From Spirosoma fluviale (GTDB lineage: Bacteria; Bacteroidota; Bacteroidia; Cytophagales; Spirosomataceae): a DNA stretch of 19,034 nt. The DNA lies in contig CAMARL010000014.1 in NCBI GenBank assembly GCA_945860325.1, positions 1-19,034 on the forward strand, in the 5' to 3' direction. This document shows positions 1 to 6,756 of the stretch, piece after piece; the first letter of the stretch is position 1, and every line of letters begins with the position of its first letter. Made by a program: the position numbers and the translations under genes. The notes below the pieces were generated by a model, which was not told the origin of the DNA, searched no databases, and saw only the letters and a list, made by a program, of their open reading frames with translations.

Positions 1-536
1 ATCATCACCCCAGCTAAAATAGCGTTTTTAACTCGAGAAGAATCGGCATAAAACTCGGCAAAATAGTAAATGCCTAAAAATATAAATAAGTTGAACAGCG
101 GGTCAATAATCCCCGAACTTGCATACACATGCGGAGTAATGGCCGCTAGGTAAGAAAAAGCCCAAAGGTGTCCAAAATTATCAGAAAAATGTTTTTTACC
201 TATCTTAAAAATGAGTAATAGCGTTGCAATTCCGACGATCGCATTCGGAAAACGAGCGGCAAATTCCATACTTGTCCAAGCATGTTCCGTAAAAGTGCCA
301 AAGAACATAAAACTTAATGCTTGCAGCCAAATGAATAATGGAGGCTTTTCCCAAAAAGGTAAAAAATTAATTTGAACACTTAAAAAATCTTGGCTAACCA
401 ACATTTCACGGGCCGACTCCGCAAAATTTATTTCATCCCAATCGAACAGATGTGATGCCCCTAAATTGGGTAAAAAGACAAGGCCGCCCAAAAAAATCCA
501 ACATAAATAGGGAAAACGCTTGGCATATGAGATCAT
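1..536 (-). CDS. GT39/ArnT-like membrane glycosyltransferase, C-terminal part missing
   Basis: This frame starts at an ATG at 536-534 and stays open to the left edge, giving 178 residues of a longer protein. It begins with a hydrophobic segment (about residues 9-26). A WDE motif follows at 33-35 in a FDWDEINFAESARE context, where GT-C enzymes carry the catalytic acidic residue of the first periplasmic loop. WEKPPLFIWL at 62-71 matches the W-x-K-P-P-L block of ArnT and dolichyl-phosphate-mannose protein mannosyltransferases. IIDPLFNLF near 143-151 resembles the second conserved acidic loop, and more membrane helices follow. The family transfers a sugar from a polyprenyl-phosphate carrier to lipid A, protein or another acceptor outside the inner membrane. 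The acceptor here cannot be told. The start overlaps the PAP2 stop in an ATGA, so the two genes are very probably co-translated. Confidence 0.85.
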   Translation of the reverse strand, partial: MISYAKRFPYLCWIFLGGLVFLPNLGASHLFDWDEINFAESAREMLVSQDFLSVQINFLPFWEKPPLFIWLQALSFMFFGTFTEHAWTSMEFAARFPNAIVGIATLLLIFKIGKKHFSDNFGHLWAFSYLAAITPHVYASSGIIDPLFNLFIFLGIYYFAEFYADSSRVKNAILAGVM

Positions 537-1150
537 TGTAAATCGGATTTTGAAACATTCAAGGAATAAACGAAAAGCGATACTCCCGTGCCGATCATAG
601 CCCCCACAGCGGTATCCACTGGAAAATGTTGAAATAAATAAATCCTTGAATAAGCCACTAGCATAGCATAAAAGACCATTAATAGGGTAATCCATGGCTT
701 GTTGGCCGCCAACGAGATCCAAAAGCACATAAACCAGGCAGCCGAAGTATGGCCCGAAGGCATACTGTTATATTCACTGATCAAAAGGTTTTGCACCAAA
801 TGCCAAGGATGTGCCTGCCCCTTAAAATAGGCCAGCGGCCGAAGAGCGTCTTTAAAAACGATTAATTTCAGAAATTGGATAAGAAGGGTTGAAAAAATAT
901 ACGAAATCACATAGGACTTTAATAAATCGCTTTTTTTCCAAATAAGATATCCCAAAAACAAAATCGGGATCGTTATTTCCGCTCCTGAACTAATTATTTT
1001 AAACAAAAAATCTGCCTCAGGAGAATGAAATGAATTAATAAGGCTCATTTGAGCCATGCGATCCAATGAAAAAATATAGGTCAAAACCACGGCTTCAAAA
1101 AAGATTAAACCCGATAAATAATAAATGACCACCTTATTCCTTGTACTCAT
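533..1150 (-). CDS. PAP2-family membrane lipid phosphatase
   Basis: A 205-residue integral membrane protein with about six hydrophobic segments (roughly 8-27, 54-71, 78-98, 135-150, 152-168 and 179-197). All three PAP2 phosphatase motifs are visible: K95 with R104-P105 (spacing K-x8-RP rather than the textbook K-x6-RP), PSGH at 131-134, and SR 168-169 with H175 and D179 (SR-x5-H-x3-D). H134 and H175 would be the catalytic pair. Relatives dephosphorylate undecaprenyl pyrophosphate, phosphatidylglycerol phosphate or lipid A, and the sequence does not settle which. Coupling to an ArnT-like glycosyltransferase suggests a job in recycling a polyprenyl carrier or in trimming lipid A phosphate. That is inference. 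It is divergently transcribed from the DUF177 gene, and I saw no consensus promoter in the roughly 100 bp between them for this strand. Confidence 0.9.
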   Translation of the reverse strand: MSTRNKVVIYYLSGLIFFEAVVLTYIFSLDRMAQMSLINSFHSPEADFLFKIISSGAEITIPILFLGYLIWKKSDLLKSYVISYIFSTLLIQFLKLIVFKDALRPLAYFKGQAHPWHLVQNLLISEYNSMPSGHTSAAWFMCFWISLAANKPWITLLMVFYAMLVAYSRIYLFQHFPVDTAVGAMIGTGVSLFVYSLNVSKSDLQ

Positions 1151-1193
1151 GCCGACAAAGGTCGTAAGATTTTACGAAATTGTTATTTGATCA

Positions 1194-1224
1194 TTTGCTC
1201 TTTAATAAAATTTGCCTAATTTTG
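1194..1224 (+). promoter_or_regulatory. Bacteroidota consensus promoter for the DUF177-rpmF unit
   Basis: TTTG at 1194-1197 and TAATTTTG at 1217-1224 are separated by exactly 19 bp. This fits the Bacteroidota housekeeping promoter (TTTG, 19-21 bp, TAnnTTTG) with no mismatch. The transcript would start near 1230, about 20 nt before the ATG at 1252. The in-frame ATG at 1180 lies upstream of the predicted start of transcription. Confidence 0.8.
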
Positions 1225-1251
1225 CATTCCTTTTTTTATCCACCTTTGGAA

Positions 1252-1797
1252 ATGAAAGTTTTAGACGCATATCAGATACCCATACTTTCTTTAGAAGATA
1301 AATCGTATCGATATACCTTTGAAGGGGCGGATGATTTCTTCCAAGCTTTTGAACAAGAATGGGTGGAAAAAGGGCAATTCGGATCAGTAGTAGAACTTAA
1401 TAAGTCGGCTACAATGATTCAAGTAGAGTTGAAAATTGAAGGTTCGATTCGATTAATTTGTGATCGATCCCTAGAGGAATTTGATTATCCGTTTGAGGTA
1501 GATGAGAAACTTATTTATAAGTATTCGGATCACTCAGAGGAAATGGGGAATAACTTGTTTTTAATCGACAGGAAATCTCCAAAATTAGATTTATCGCAGG
1601 ATTTGTTTGATTTCATAGCGTTACAAGTACCTATGAAAAAATTACATCCGCGATATACCCATGAGGCGGATGCCTTGGAAGGAAATCAGTTTATTTATTC
1701 GACCGAAAAAGTTTTGGGCGATCAATCTACTGAAAAAGCAGAAGAAGACATGGACCCACGTTGGGCCGCATTAAAAAATTTAAAAGACAATAATTAA
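1252..1797 (+). CDS. DUF177/YceD-family protein
   Basis: A 181-residue soluble protein of the DUF177 (YceD) family, recognised by ICDRSLEEFDYPFEV (about 69-83), which is the family's C-x-R-x-L-x-x-F block with a single Cys (C70), and by the C-terminal DPRWAALKNLK (168-178). DUF177 genes sit directly before rpmF in many bacteria, as here (11-bp gap). The family is linked to 23S rRNA accumulation and ribosome assembly, but its biochemistry is poorly defined. A longer reading frame begins at 1180. I chose 1252 because the promoter covers the extra 24 codons and because MKVLDAYQIP looks like the natural N-terminus. The protein is acidic, without a signal peptide or membrane segment. Confidence 0.85.
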   Translation: MKVLDAYQIPILSLEDKSYRYTFEGADDFFQAFEQEWVEKGQFGSVVELNKSATMIQVELKIEGSIRLICDRSLEEFDYPFEVDEKLIYKYSDHSEEMGNNLFLIDRKSPKLDLSQDLFDFIALQVPMKKLHPRYTHEADALEGNQFIYSTEKVLGDQSTEKAEEDMDPRWAALKNLKDNN

Positions 1798-1808
1798 AGA
1801 ACAATACA

Positions 1809-2003
1809 ATGGCACATCCTAAAAGAAAAATTTCTAAGACAAGACGTGATACGAGAAGAGCGCATGACTTTGGTACACCAAGGCAATTAGCGGTGGATAG
1901 CCAAACAGGCGAAACACATTTATTTCATCGTGCGCATGCTCATGAGGGTAACTTATACTACAAAGGCAAAATGATTGTAGAAGGTTATACTGGAAAAGCA
2001 TAA
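1809..2003 (+). CDS. rpmF: 50S ribosomal protein bL32
   Basis: A 64-residue basic protein with the bL32 N-terminus (MAHPKRKISKTRRDTRR) and a C-terminal domain that includes HLFHRAHAHEGNLYYKGK. bL32 binds 23S rRNA near the peptidyl transferase and exit-tunnel region. There is no cysteine at all, so this is a zinc-independent (C-minus) form, with TGETH where zinc-ribbon versions have C-x-x-C. The VEGYTGKA tail is slightly long. It lies 11 bp after the DUF177 gene and is presumably transcribed with it. Confidence 0.96.
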   Translation: MAHPKRKISKTRRDTRRAHDFGTPRQLAVDSQTGETHLFHRAHAHEGNLYYKGKMIVEGYTGKA

Positions 2004-2024
2004 TCAGTCACCAACAAACCAAGG

Positions 2025-2046
2025 TATTTTCGCAAATGCGAAAATA
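2025..2046 (+). terminator. Hairpin after rpmF, possible terminator
   Basis: TATTTTCGC (2025-2033) pairs perfectly with GCGAAAATA (2038-2046) around an AAAT loop. No T-run follows directly; the nearest is at 2063-2068. It could be a weak terminator or an mRNA 3'-end structure separating rpmF from plsX. Assignment as a terminator is tentative. Confidence 0.35.
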
Positions 2047-2083
2047 TCCCGTTAAAATGCTATTTTTTGACTAAAATAAATAC

Positions 2084-2091
2084 TATTTTTG
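2084..2091 (+). promoter_or_regulatory. Probable -7 element for plsX and the lipid operon
   Basis: TATTTTTG at 2084-2091 matches TAnnTTTG exactly and lies 31 bp before the plsX ATG. The nearest TTTG upstream (2066-2069) is only 14 bp away, short of the usual 19-21 bp, so the -33 part is weak. The position fits a promoter for plsX-fabH-efp-accB-accC. Confidence 0.5.
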
Positions 2092-2122
2092 CACTTCGAT
2101 TTTAGTATTTAAAACAAAATAG

Positions 2123-3067
2123 ATGAACATAGCAATCGACGTGATGGGAGGAGATTATGCTCCAGAGGCAGTGATTGATGGAATAATAGAATCAATTAAT
2201 TTGTTGACCAACAATGAGACTATATTAGCCATAGGACCAGAAGACGTCATTAATTCCTTATTTAAATCTCGAAATTTCACAAGTACACAGGTTCGCGTTG
2301 TTCATGCGGATCAGGTCATTGAAATGGGAGAACATCCGACAAAAGCATTAAGTCAAAAACCCAATTCCAGCATCGGCATTGGGTTTTCTCTTTTAAAAGA
2401 GGGAAAAGCAGATGTATTTGCCTCAGCAGGAAATACGGGGGCTATGATGGTGGGGGCGCTTTTTTCAATAAAAACAATCCATGGGATTCAGAGACCGGCT
2501 ATAGCAGGTTTTGTACCTCAGGTCGATGGCCATTACGCGATTATGTTAGACATTGGCGCTAATGCGGATTGCAAACCTGAGATGTTAGCCCAATGGGCGG
2601 AGTTAGGCTCTATCTATTTTGAATCAACGACAGGAAAATCAAATCCTCGCGTAGGTTTGATGAACATTGGAGAAGAGGAAAAAAAAGGGAGCATCTTGGC
2701 TCAGGGCACGCATGCCTTATTAAAGGAAAATTCTCACATTAATTTTATAGGAAATATAGAAGGAAAAGATTTATTTCGTAACAAGGCTGATGTGATTGTT
2801 ACCGATGGATTTACCGGAAATATAGTCTTAAAAATGGGTGAGTCTATTTATAACATCATGAAAGAGCAGGGGATGATGAATGATTTTGTTGAGAATACCA
2901 ATTATGAAAATTATGGAGGAAGCCCCATTATAGGCATCAATGGAAATGTAATTATAGCCCATGGAGCATCAAGCCCCAAAGCGATTAAAAATATGATTAA
3001 GCTTTGTAAATCAGTCGTTGACTCAAATGTATGCCAAAAAATTAAGGCAGAATTTGAGGAAAAATAA
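2123..3067 (+). CDS. plsX: Phosphate acyltransferase PlsX
   Basis: 314 residues, normal length for PlsX, which converts acyl-ACP and phosphate to acyl-phosphate, the acyl donor PlsY uses to make lysophosphatidic acid. It acts in the cytoplasm at the membrane surface. Evidence: the N-terminal IAIDVMGGDYAPE, the central ALSQKPNSSIGIG with the glycine-rich ASAGNTGAMMVGA, DGFTGNIVLKMGES, and the C-terminal AHGASSPKAIKNM. All are conserved PlsX blocks. The start codon gives MNIAIDVMGG with no spare residues. fabH follows after 28 bp, a pairing common across bacteria that ties phospholipid entry to fatty-acid initiation. Confidence 0.96.
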   Translation: MNIAIDVMGGDYAPEAVIDGIIESINLLTNNETILAIGPEDVINSLFKSRNFTSTQVRVVHADQVIEMGEHPTKALSQKPNSSIGIGFSLLKEGKADVFASAGNTGAMMVGALFSIKTIHGIQRPAIAGFVPQVDGHYAIMLDIGANADCKPEMLAQWAELGSIYFESTTGKSNPRVGLMNIGEEEKKGSILAQGTHALLKENSHINFIGNIEGKDLFRNKADVIVTDGFTGNIVLKMGESIYNIMKEQGMMNDFVENTNYENYGGSPIIGINGNVIIAHGASSPKAIKNMIKLCKSVVDSNVCQKIKAEFEEK

Positions 3068-3077
3068 CAAAACACAT

Positions 3078-3083
3078 AGGAGG
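3078..3083 (+). promoter_or_regulatory. Perfect Shine-Dalgarno-like AGGAGG before fabH
   Basis: AGGAGG at 3078-3083 ends 12 nt before the chosen fabH ATG at 3096. Bacteroidota mRNAs normally lack such sites, so it stands out here, and the spacer is longer than usual. It supports starting fabH at 3096 rather than inside plsX, but may be accidental. Confidence 0.4.
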
Positions 3084-3095
3084 TCGAAGAGAACC

Positions 3096-4100
3096 ATGCA
3101 AAATAAAATTAGTGCAGCCATTACAGGAGTTTCAGGATATGTTCCAGAGTATGTGCTGACCAATGAAGAATTAGAAAAGTTAGTAGAAACCAATGACGAG
3201 TGGATTACTTCGAGAACAGGAATTAAAGAAAGGCGCGTTTTAAAAGGAGAAGGACAAGGGACTTCTGTGATGGCTGCCAAAGCAGTTTCAGACTTATTAG
3301 CCAAAACAAATACTAAGCCTGAGGAAATCGATTTGGTTATTTGCGCGACGGTAACCCCTGATTATTTTTTCCCTTCCGCGTCCAATTTGATTTGTAAAGC
3401 AGTAGGCATTCGAGAGACTGCTTCATTTGATTTAGCAGCGGCCTGTTCAGGCTTTTTAAATGCCTTAGCTACGGGAACCGTATTTATTGAATCAGGAAGG
3501 TATAAAAAAGTAATCGTGGTGGGAGCGGATAAAATGTCTGCCATCGTAGATTATACCGATCGAACTACTTGCATTTTATTTGGCGATGGTGCCGGAGCGG
3601 TTTTGTTGGAACCCAACGATGAAGGAGTAGGAGTTCAAGATTTTATTTTAAAGTCTGATGGGGAAGGTTGTGAGAGTTTAATGCAAAAAGGGGGAGGCAG
3701 CGCCTATCCGCCAACCCACGAAACCATTGATCAAAAATTGCATTACATAGGCCAAGAAGGCCAGTCGGTCTTCAAATTTGCGGTGACTCGCATGGCTGAT
3801 ATTTCTGCCGAAATCATGGAAAGAAATCAATTGACCGGTGAGGATATTCGTTTTTTAGTTCCTCATCAGGCCAATAAAAGAATCATTGACGCCACGGCAT
3901 CTCGAATGAATATTGGAGAAGAGAAGGTGATGTTGAATATTCAAAAATATGGGAATACGACCGCAGCCACCATACCTTTGTGTCTTTGGGATTATGAAAA
4001 TCAATTAAAAAAAGGAGATAATTTAATTTTAGCAGCTTTTGGAGGCGGATTTACGTGGGCATCAGCGTATGTAAAATGGGCCTATGACCCCAAAAAATAA
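3096..4100 (+). CDS. fabH: Beta-ketoacyl-ACP synthase III (FabH)
   Basis: 334 residues, usual length. FabH condenses acetyl-CoA (or a branched starter) with malonyl-ACP to begin fatty-acid synthesis. The thiolase-fold triad is clear: C117 in AAACSGFLNAL, H257 in VPHQANKRIID and N287 in YGNTTAAT. The N-terminal TNDEWITSRTGIKERR block and the C-terminal LAAFGGGFTWAS block are also typical. The same frame extends upstream to an ATG at 3018, inside plsX. That 26-residue basic extension is unlike any FabH N-terminus, so I start at 3096, where MQNKISAAITGVSGYVPE aligns with the family. efp follows after 6 bp. Confidence 0.96.
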   Translation: MQNKISAAITGVSGYVPEYVLTNEELEKLVETNDEWITSRTGIKERRVLKGEGQGTSVMAAKAVSDLLAKTNTKPEEIDLVICATVTPDYFFPSASNLICKAVGIRETASFDLAAACSGFLNALATGTVFIESGRYKKVIVVGADKMSAIVDYTDRTTCILFGDGAGAVLLEPNDEGVGVQDFILKSDGEGCESLMQKGGGSAYPPTHETIDQKLHYIGQEGQSVFKFAVTRMADISAEIMERNQLTGEDIRFLVPHQANKRIIDATASRMNIGEEKVMLNIQKYGNTTAATIPLCLWDYENQLKKGDNLILAAFGGGFTWASAYVKWAYDPKK

Positions 4101-4106
4101 ACAAGC

Positions 4107-4670
4107 ATGGCAACTACAGCAGATATTAAAAACGGAATGGTGATTAAATTCAACGATGATTTATTTTCAATCATTGAGTTTTTACACGTAAAACCGGGAA
4201 AAGGTCCCGCATTTGTACGGACAAAATTACGCTCATTGAACACGGCAAGAGTGATCGACAATACCTTTAATTCGGGTGTGGCCATTTATCCAGTACGTGT
4301 GGAGCGTAGGAAATTCCAATTTATTTATAAAGATGAATTTGGGTACAACTTCATGGATAATGAGTCATTTGAGCAAATTTTATTGAATTCGAATTTAGTG
4401 ATCATGGCAGATTTGATGAAAGAAGGCCAGGAGGTTGAGATTTTAATCAACACGGAAAACGAACAGGCTATCTCATGTGAATTACCTCCGTTTGTTGAAT
4501 TAAAAGTCACTTATACGGAACCCGGTGTTCGTGGAGATACGGCAAATTCACCCAAAAAACCGGCAACCGTTGAGACTGGAGCCACCATTACCGTTCCAAT
4601 ATTCATCGAACAAGACGAAATTATAAAAGTTGACACAAGAACCTACGCATATGCGGAGCGTGTAAAATAA
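4107..4670 (+). CDS. efp: Translation elongation factor P
   Basis: 187 residues with the three beta-barrel domains of EF-P. EF-P binds between the P and E sites and relieves ribosome stalling at proline runs. The tip loop of domain I reads HVKPGKGPAF. K32 matches the lysine that is beta-lysylated in E. coli. Whether it is modified here cannot be told, since no epmA or epmB lies in the window. LPPFVELKVTYTEPG and the C-terminal RTYAYAERVK are family blocks; the usual G in that tail (RTGEYVERVK) is Y here. It lies between fabH and accB, an arrangement I recall as common in Bacteroidota, and is presumably cotranscribed with them. Confidence 0.97.
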   Translation: MATTADIKNGMVIKFNDDLFSIIEFLHVKPGKGPAFVRTKLRSLNTARVIDNTFNSGVAIYPVRVERRKFQFIYKDEFGYNFMDNESFEQILLNSNLVIMADLMKEGQEVEILINTENEQAISCELPPFVELKVTYTEPGVRGDTANSPKKPATVETGATITVPIFIEQDEIIKVDTRTYAYAERVK

Positions 4671-4690
4671 TTTTATCTACCTTTACACGC
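4658..4690 (+). repeat. Inverted and direct repeats at the efp/accB junction
   Basis: GCGTGTAAA (4658-4666, the last efp codons) and TTTACACGC (4682-4690) are perfect 9-bp inverted arms with a 15-nt loop. In addition GTAAAATAATTT occurs at 4662-4673 and again at 4691-4702. No T-run follows, so this is not a standard terminator. It could be an mRNA processing or translation-coupling structure, or simply a small duplication. Confidence 0.4.
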
Positions 4691-4706
4691 GTAAAATAAT
4701 TTAAAA

Positions 4707-5162
4707 ATGGATACTAAAGAAATACAAAGACTTTTAGATTATATAGCTAAATCACCATTAGCTGAGGTAAGCATCGAAACGGAAGGATTAAAAGTTTCCG
4801 TGAAGAAACATAGTACAGCCGCACCTGTGGTACAAATGGCTGCAGCTCCGGCTCCTACTCCTATCGCGTATAGGGAAGAGGCGCAAGCCCCTACGGCACC
4901 AAGCATCTCCATGACAGATCATTTATATACGGTCAAATCACCTATGATAGGCACATTTTACCGTTCGGCAGGCCCTGATAAAGAAAACTTTATTGAGGTC
5001 GGATCCATGATTGAACCAAGCAAAACGGTTTGCATGATCGAAGCCATGAAACTTTTTAATGAAATTGATTCAGAGGTTTCAGGTAAGATTGTTAAAATTT
5101 TGGTTGAAAATGCCACACCGGTAGAGTTCGACCAACCCTTATTCTTGGTAGAAATAGCATAA
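4707..5162 (+). CDS. accB: Biotin carboxyl carrier protein of acetyl-CoA carboxylase
   Basis: 151 residues. The N-terminal part (1-35, beginning MDTKEIQRLLDYIAKS) is the helical region that contacts biotin carboxylase. It is followed by an Ala/Pro-rich linker (about 37-66) and a C-terminal biotinyl domain (about 72-150). The biotin site is K115 in CMIEAMKLFNEI, and the protruding-thumb region typical of AccB is present around TFYRSAGPDKENF. It carries carboxybiotin between AccC and the carboxyltransferase. The carboxyltransferase genes (accA, accD) are not in this window. It ends 3 bp before accC, so the two are almost certainly coupled. Confidence 0.96.
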   Translation: MDTKEIQRLLDYIAKSPLAEVSIETEGLKVSVKKHSTAAPVVQMAAAPAPTPIAYREEAQAPTAPSISMTDHLYTVKSPMIGTFYRSAGPDKENFIEVGSMIEPSKTVCMIEAMKLFNEIDSEVSGKIVKILVENATPVEFDQPLFLVEIA

Positions 5163-5165
5163 TTT

Positions 5166-6509
5166 ATGTTTAAGAAAATATTAATTGCGAATCGTGGGGA
5201 GATTGCCCTTCGGATCATTCGGACTTGTCGGGAAATGGGCATCCAAACGGTGGCCGTTTTTTCAACGGCAGACCGAGATAGTTTACATGTCCGTTTTGCA
5301 GATGAGGCCGTGTGCATAGGCCCACCTCCCAGCCGACAATCTTATTTAAGTATTCCCGCCATCATTTCTGCTGCCGAAGTTACCGGAGCAGATGCGATAC
5401 ATCCAGGATATGGTTTTTTATCTGAAAATGCCGAGTTTTCAAGAATTTGTTCTGAACATGGAATTAAATTCATAGGGGCATCAGCCGAAATGATCAATTC
5501 CATGGGTGATAAGGCAACAGCCAAAAATACCATGAAAAAAGCGGGAGTTCCTGTGATTCCAGGTTCCGATGGATTGTTAGATACCGTAGAGGAAGCCATA
5601 GAATTAGCCAAAACCATTGTTTACCCTGTCATCATCAAGGCAACTGCTGGAGGTGGAGGACGTGGGATGCGAATCATTCGGGAGGAATCTGAATTCCGAA
5701 AATTATGGGATGATGCGAAAATGGAAGCTGCCGCCTCTTTTGGCAATGATGGAATGTACATGGAAAAGTTTGTCGAGGAACCCAGACATATCGAAATCCA
5801 AGTGGTAGGCGATAAATTTGGCAAAGTATGCCACCTCTCAGAACGCGATTGTTCCATTCAAAGACGCCACCAAAAACTTTGTGAAGAAACTCCATCTCCT
5901 GCATTGACAGATGAACTTCGTAAAAAAATGGGAGATGCGGCTATTGCCGGTGCCACTGCAATCGGCTATGAAGGCGCAGGAACCATCGAATTTTTAGTAG
6001 ATAAAAATGGAGATTTCTATTTCATGGAAATGAATACGAGAATCCAAGTGGAGCATCCGATTACTGAGGAAGTGACTGATTTTGACCTCATTAAGGAACA
6101 AATCAAAGTGGCCGCAGGCATTCCTATTTCAGGCCAAAACTATTTCCCTAAATTATTTGCTCTTGAATGTAGAATAAATGCGGAAGATCCAGGGAATGGA
6201 TTTAGGCCATCTCCCGGTAAGATTACTAATTTACATTTGCCCGGTGGACATGGTGTTAGAATCGATTCACACGTATATTCAGGCTATACCATTCCTCCTA
6301 ATTACGACTCGATGATCGCAAAAGTGATTGTCAGTGGCCGAAGTAGAGAAGAAGTTTTGCTTCGTATGAAAAGAGCCTTGCAGGAATTTGTGATTGAAGG
6401 AATTAAAACAACGATACCCTTTCATATTAGGTTAATGGATGATCCTGGATTCAAATCCGGTAAATTTACCACAGCTTTTATGGATACTTTTGATATGACG
6501 GGATTGTAA
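5166..6509 (+). CDS. accC: Biotin carboxylase subunit of acetyl-CoA carboxylase
   Basis: 447 residues, the size expected of a free-standing AccC. It carboxylates biotin on AccB using ATP and bicarbonate, the first half of malonyl-CoA formation. Evidence: the N-terminal ANRGEIALRIIRTCREMGI, GYGFLSENAEF (81-91), the ATP-grasp glycine loop KATAGGGGRGMR (158-169), EERDCSIQRRHQK-like sequence near 226-237, and the metal and catalytic segment MEMNTRIQVEHPITEEVTD (287-305) with E288, N290, R292 and E296. No biotinyl or carboxyltransferase domain is fused. It is the last gene of the lipid operon, and a hairpin terminator follows 27 bp downstream. Several open frames on both strands inside it are shadows. 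Confidence 0.97.
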   Translation: MFKKILIANRGEIALRIIRTCREMGIQTVAVFSTADRDSLHVRFADEAVCIGPPPSRQSYLSIPAIISAAEVTGADAIHPGYGFLSENAEFSRICSEHGIKFIGASAEMINSMGDKATAKNTMKKAGVPVIPGSDGLLDTVEEAIELAKTIVYPVIIKATAGGGGRGMRIIREESEFRKLWDDAKMEAAASFGNDGMYMEKFVEEPRHIEIQVVGDKFGKVCHLSERDCSIQRRHQKLCEETPSPALTDELRKKMGDAAIAGATAIGYEGAGTIEFLVDKNGDFYFMEMNTRIQVEHPITEEVTDFDLIKEQIKVAAGIPISGQNYFPKLFALECRINAEDPGNGFRPSPGKITNLHLPGGHGVRIDSHVYSGYTIPPNYDSMIAKVIVSGRSREEVLLRMKRALQEFVIEGIKTTIPFHIRLMDDPGFKSGKFTTAFMDTFDMTGL

Positions 6510-6536
6510 ATCCACTGATTTTGAAAGGACAATTTT

Positions 6537-6558
6537 AAAGGAGGCGCTGGCCTCCTTT
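6537..6558 (+). terminator. Intrinsic terminator after accC
   Basis: AAAGGAGGC (6537-6545) pairs perfectly with GCCTCCTTT (6550-6558) around a GCTG loop, followed by a modest T-rich tail (TTTATTCATTT). It separates the lipid operon from the rplM promoter. Confidence 0.75.
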
Positions 6559-6608
6559 ATTCATTTACAGGCATAGGTCATATTTTTTATTAAAACATTT
6601 CAAAAGCA

Positions 6609-6640
6609 TTTGCATATCACATTTTGATTTTCTAAATTTG
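6609..6640 (+). promoter_or_regulatory. Bacteroidota consensus promoter for rplM-rpsI
   Basis: TTTG at 6609-6612 and TAAATTTG at 6633-6640 are spaced by 20 bp, an exact fit to TTTG-N19-21-TAnnTTTG. Transcription would begin near 6647, leaving a leader of about 110 nt before the GTG start of rplM. Confidence 0.8.
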
Positions 6641-6689
6641 CACTCCCATTTTTTCGATTGAATGCCCGTTTAGTTGTAAAATAGGTCAT

Positions 6690-6733
6690 AATCAAATCTC
6701 TAGACATATTCCGTAGTCTGGTTGGAATTGATT
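6690..6733 (+). ncRNA. Candidate structured leader RNA of rplM
   Basis: This part of the rplM 5' UTR folds into one long interrupted hairpin. The outer stem AATCAA (6690-6695) pairs with TTGATT (6728-6733). A single A-A mismatch comes next, then a 3-bp stem (6697-6699 with 6724-6726, one G-U), a 2-nt bulge (6722-6723), a 6-bp stem CTAGAC (6700-6705) with GTCTGG (6716-6721, one G-U), and a 10-nt loop, ATATTCCGTA. A bulged stem just upstream of a ribosomal protein start is the usual form of an autogenous leader. Leaders of the L13 operon have been described in Bacteroidia, and I could not check whether this one matches. It ends 23 nt before the start codon. Confidence 0.55.
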
Positions 6734-6756
6734 CAAACAGTTAAATAATAATATAA

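Noticed and set aside
3018..3095. Upstream extension of the fabH frame (26 basic residues)
   Set aside because: It overlaps the end of plsX by 50 bp and has no resemblance to the FabH N-terminus. The ATG at 3096 fits the family.
5342..5904. Several open frames on both strands inside accC (5342-5617, 5617-5808, 5621-5857, 5674-5904)
   Set aside because: They lie wholly within a strongly conserved accC, overlap one another, and show no recognisable domain or start context.
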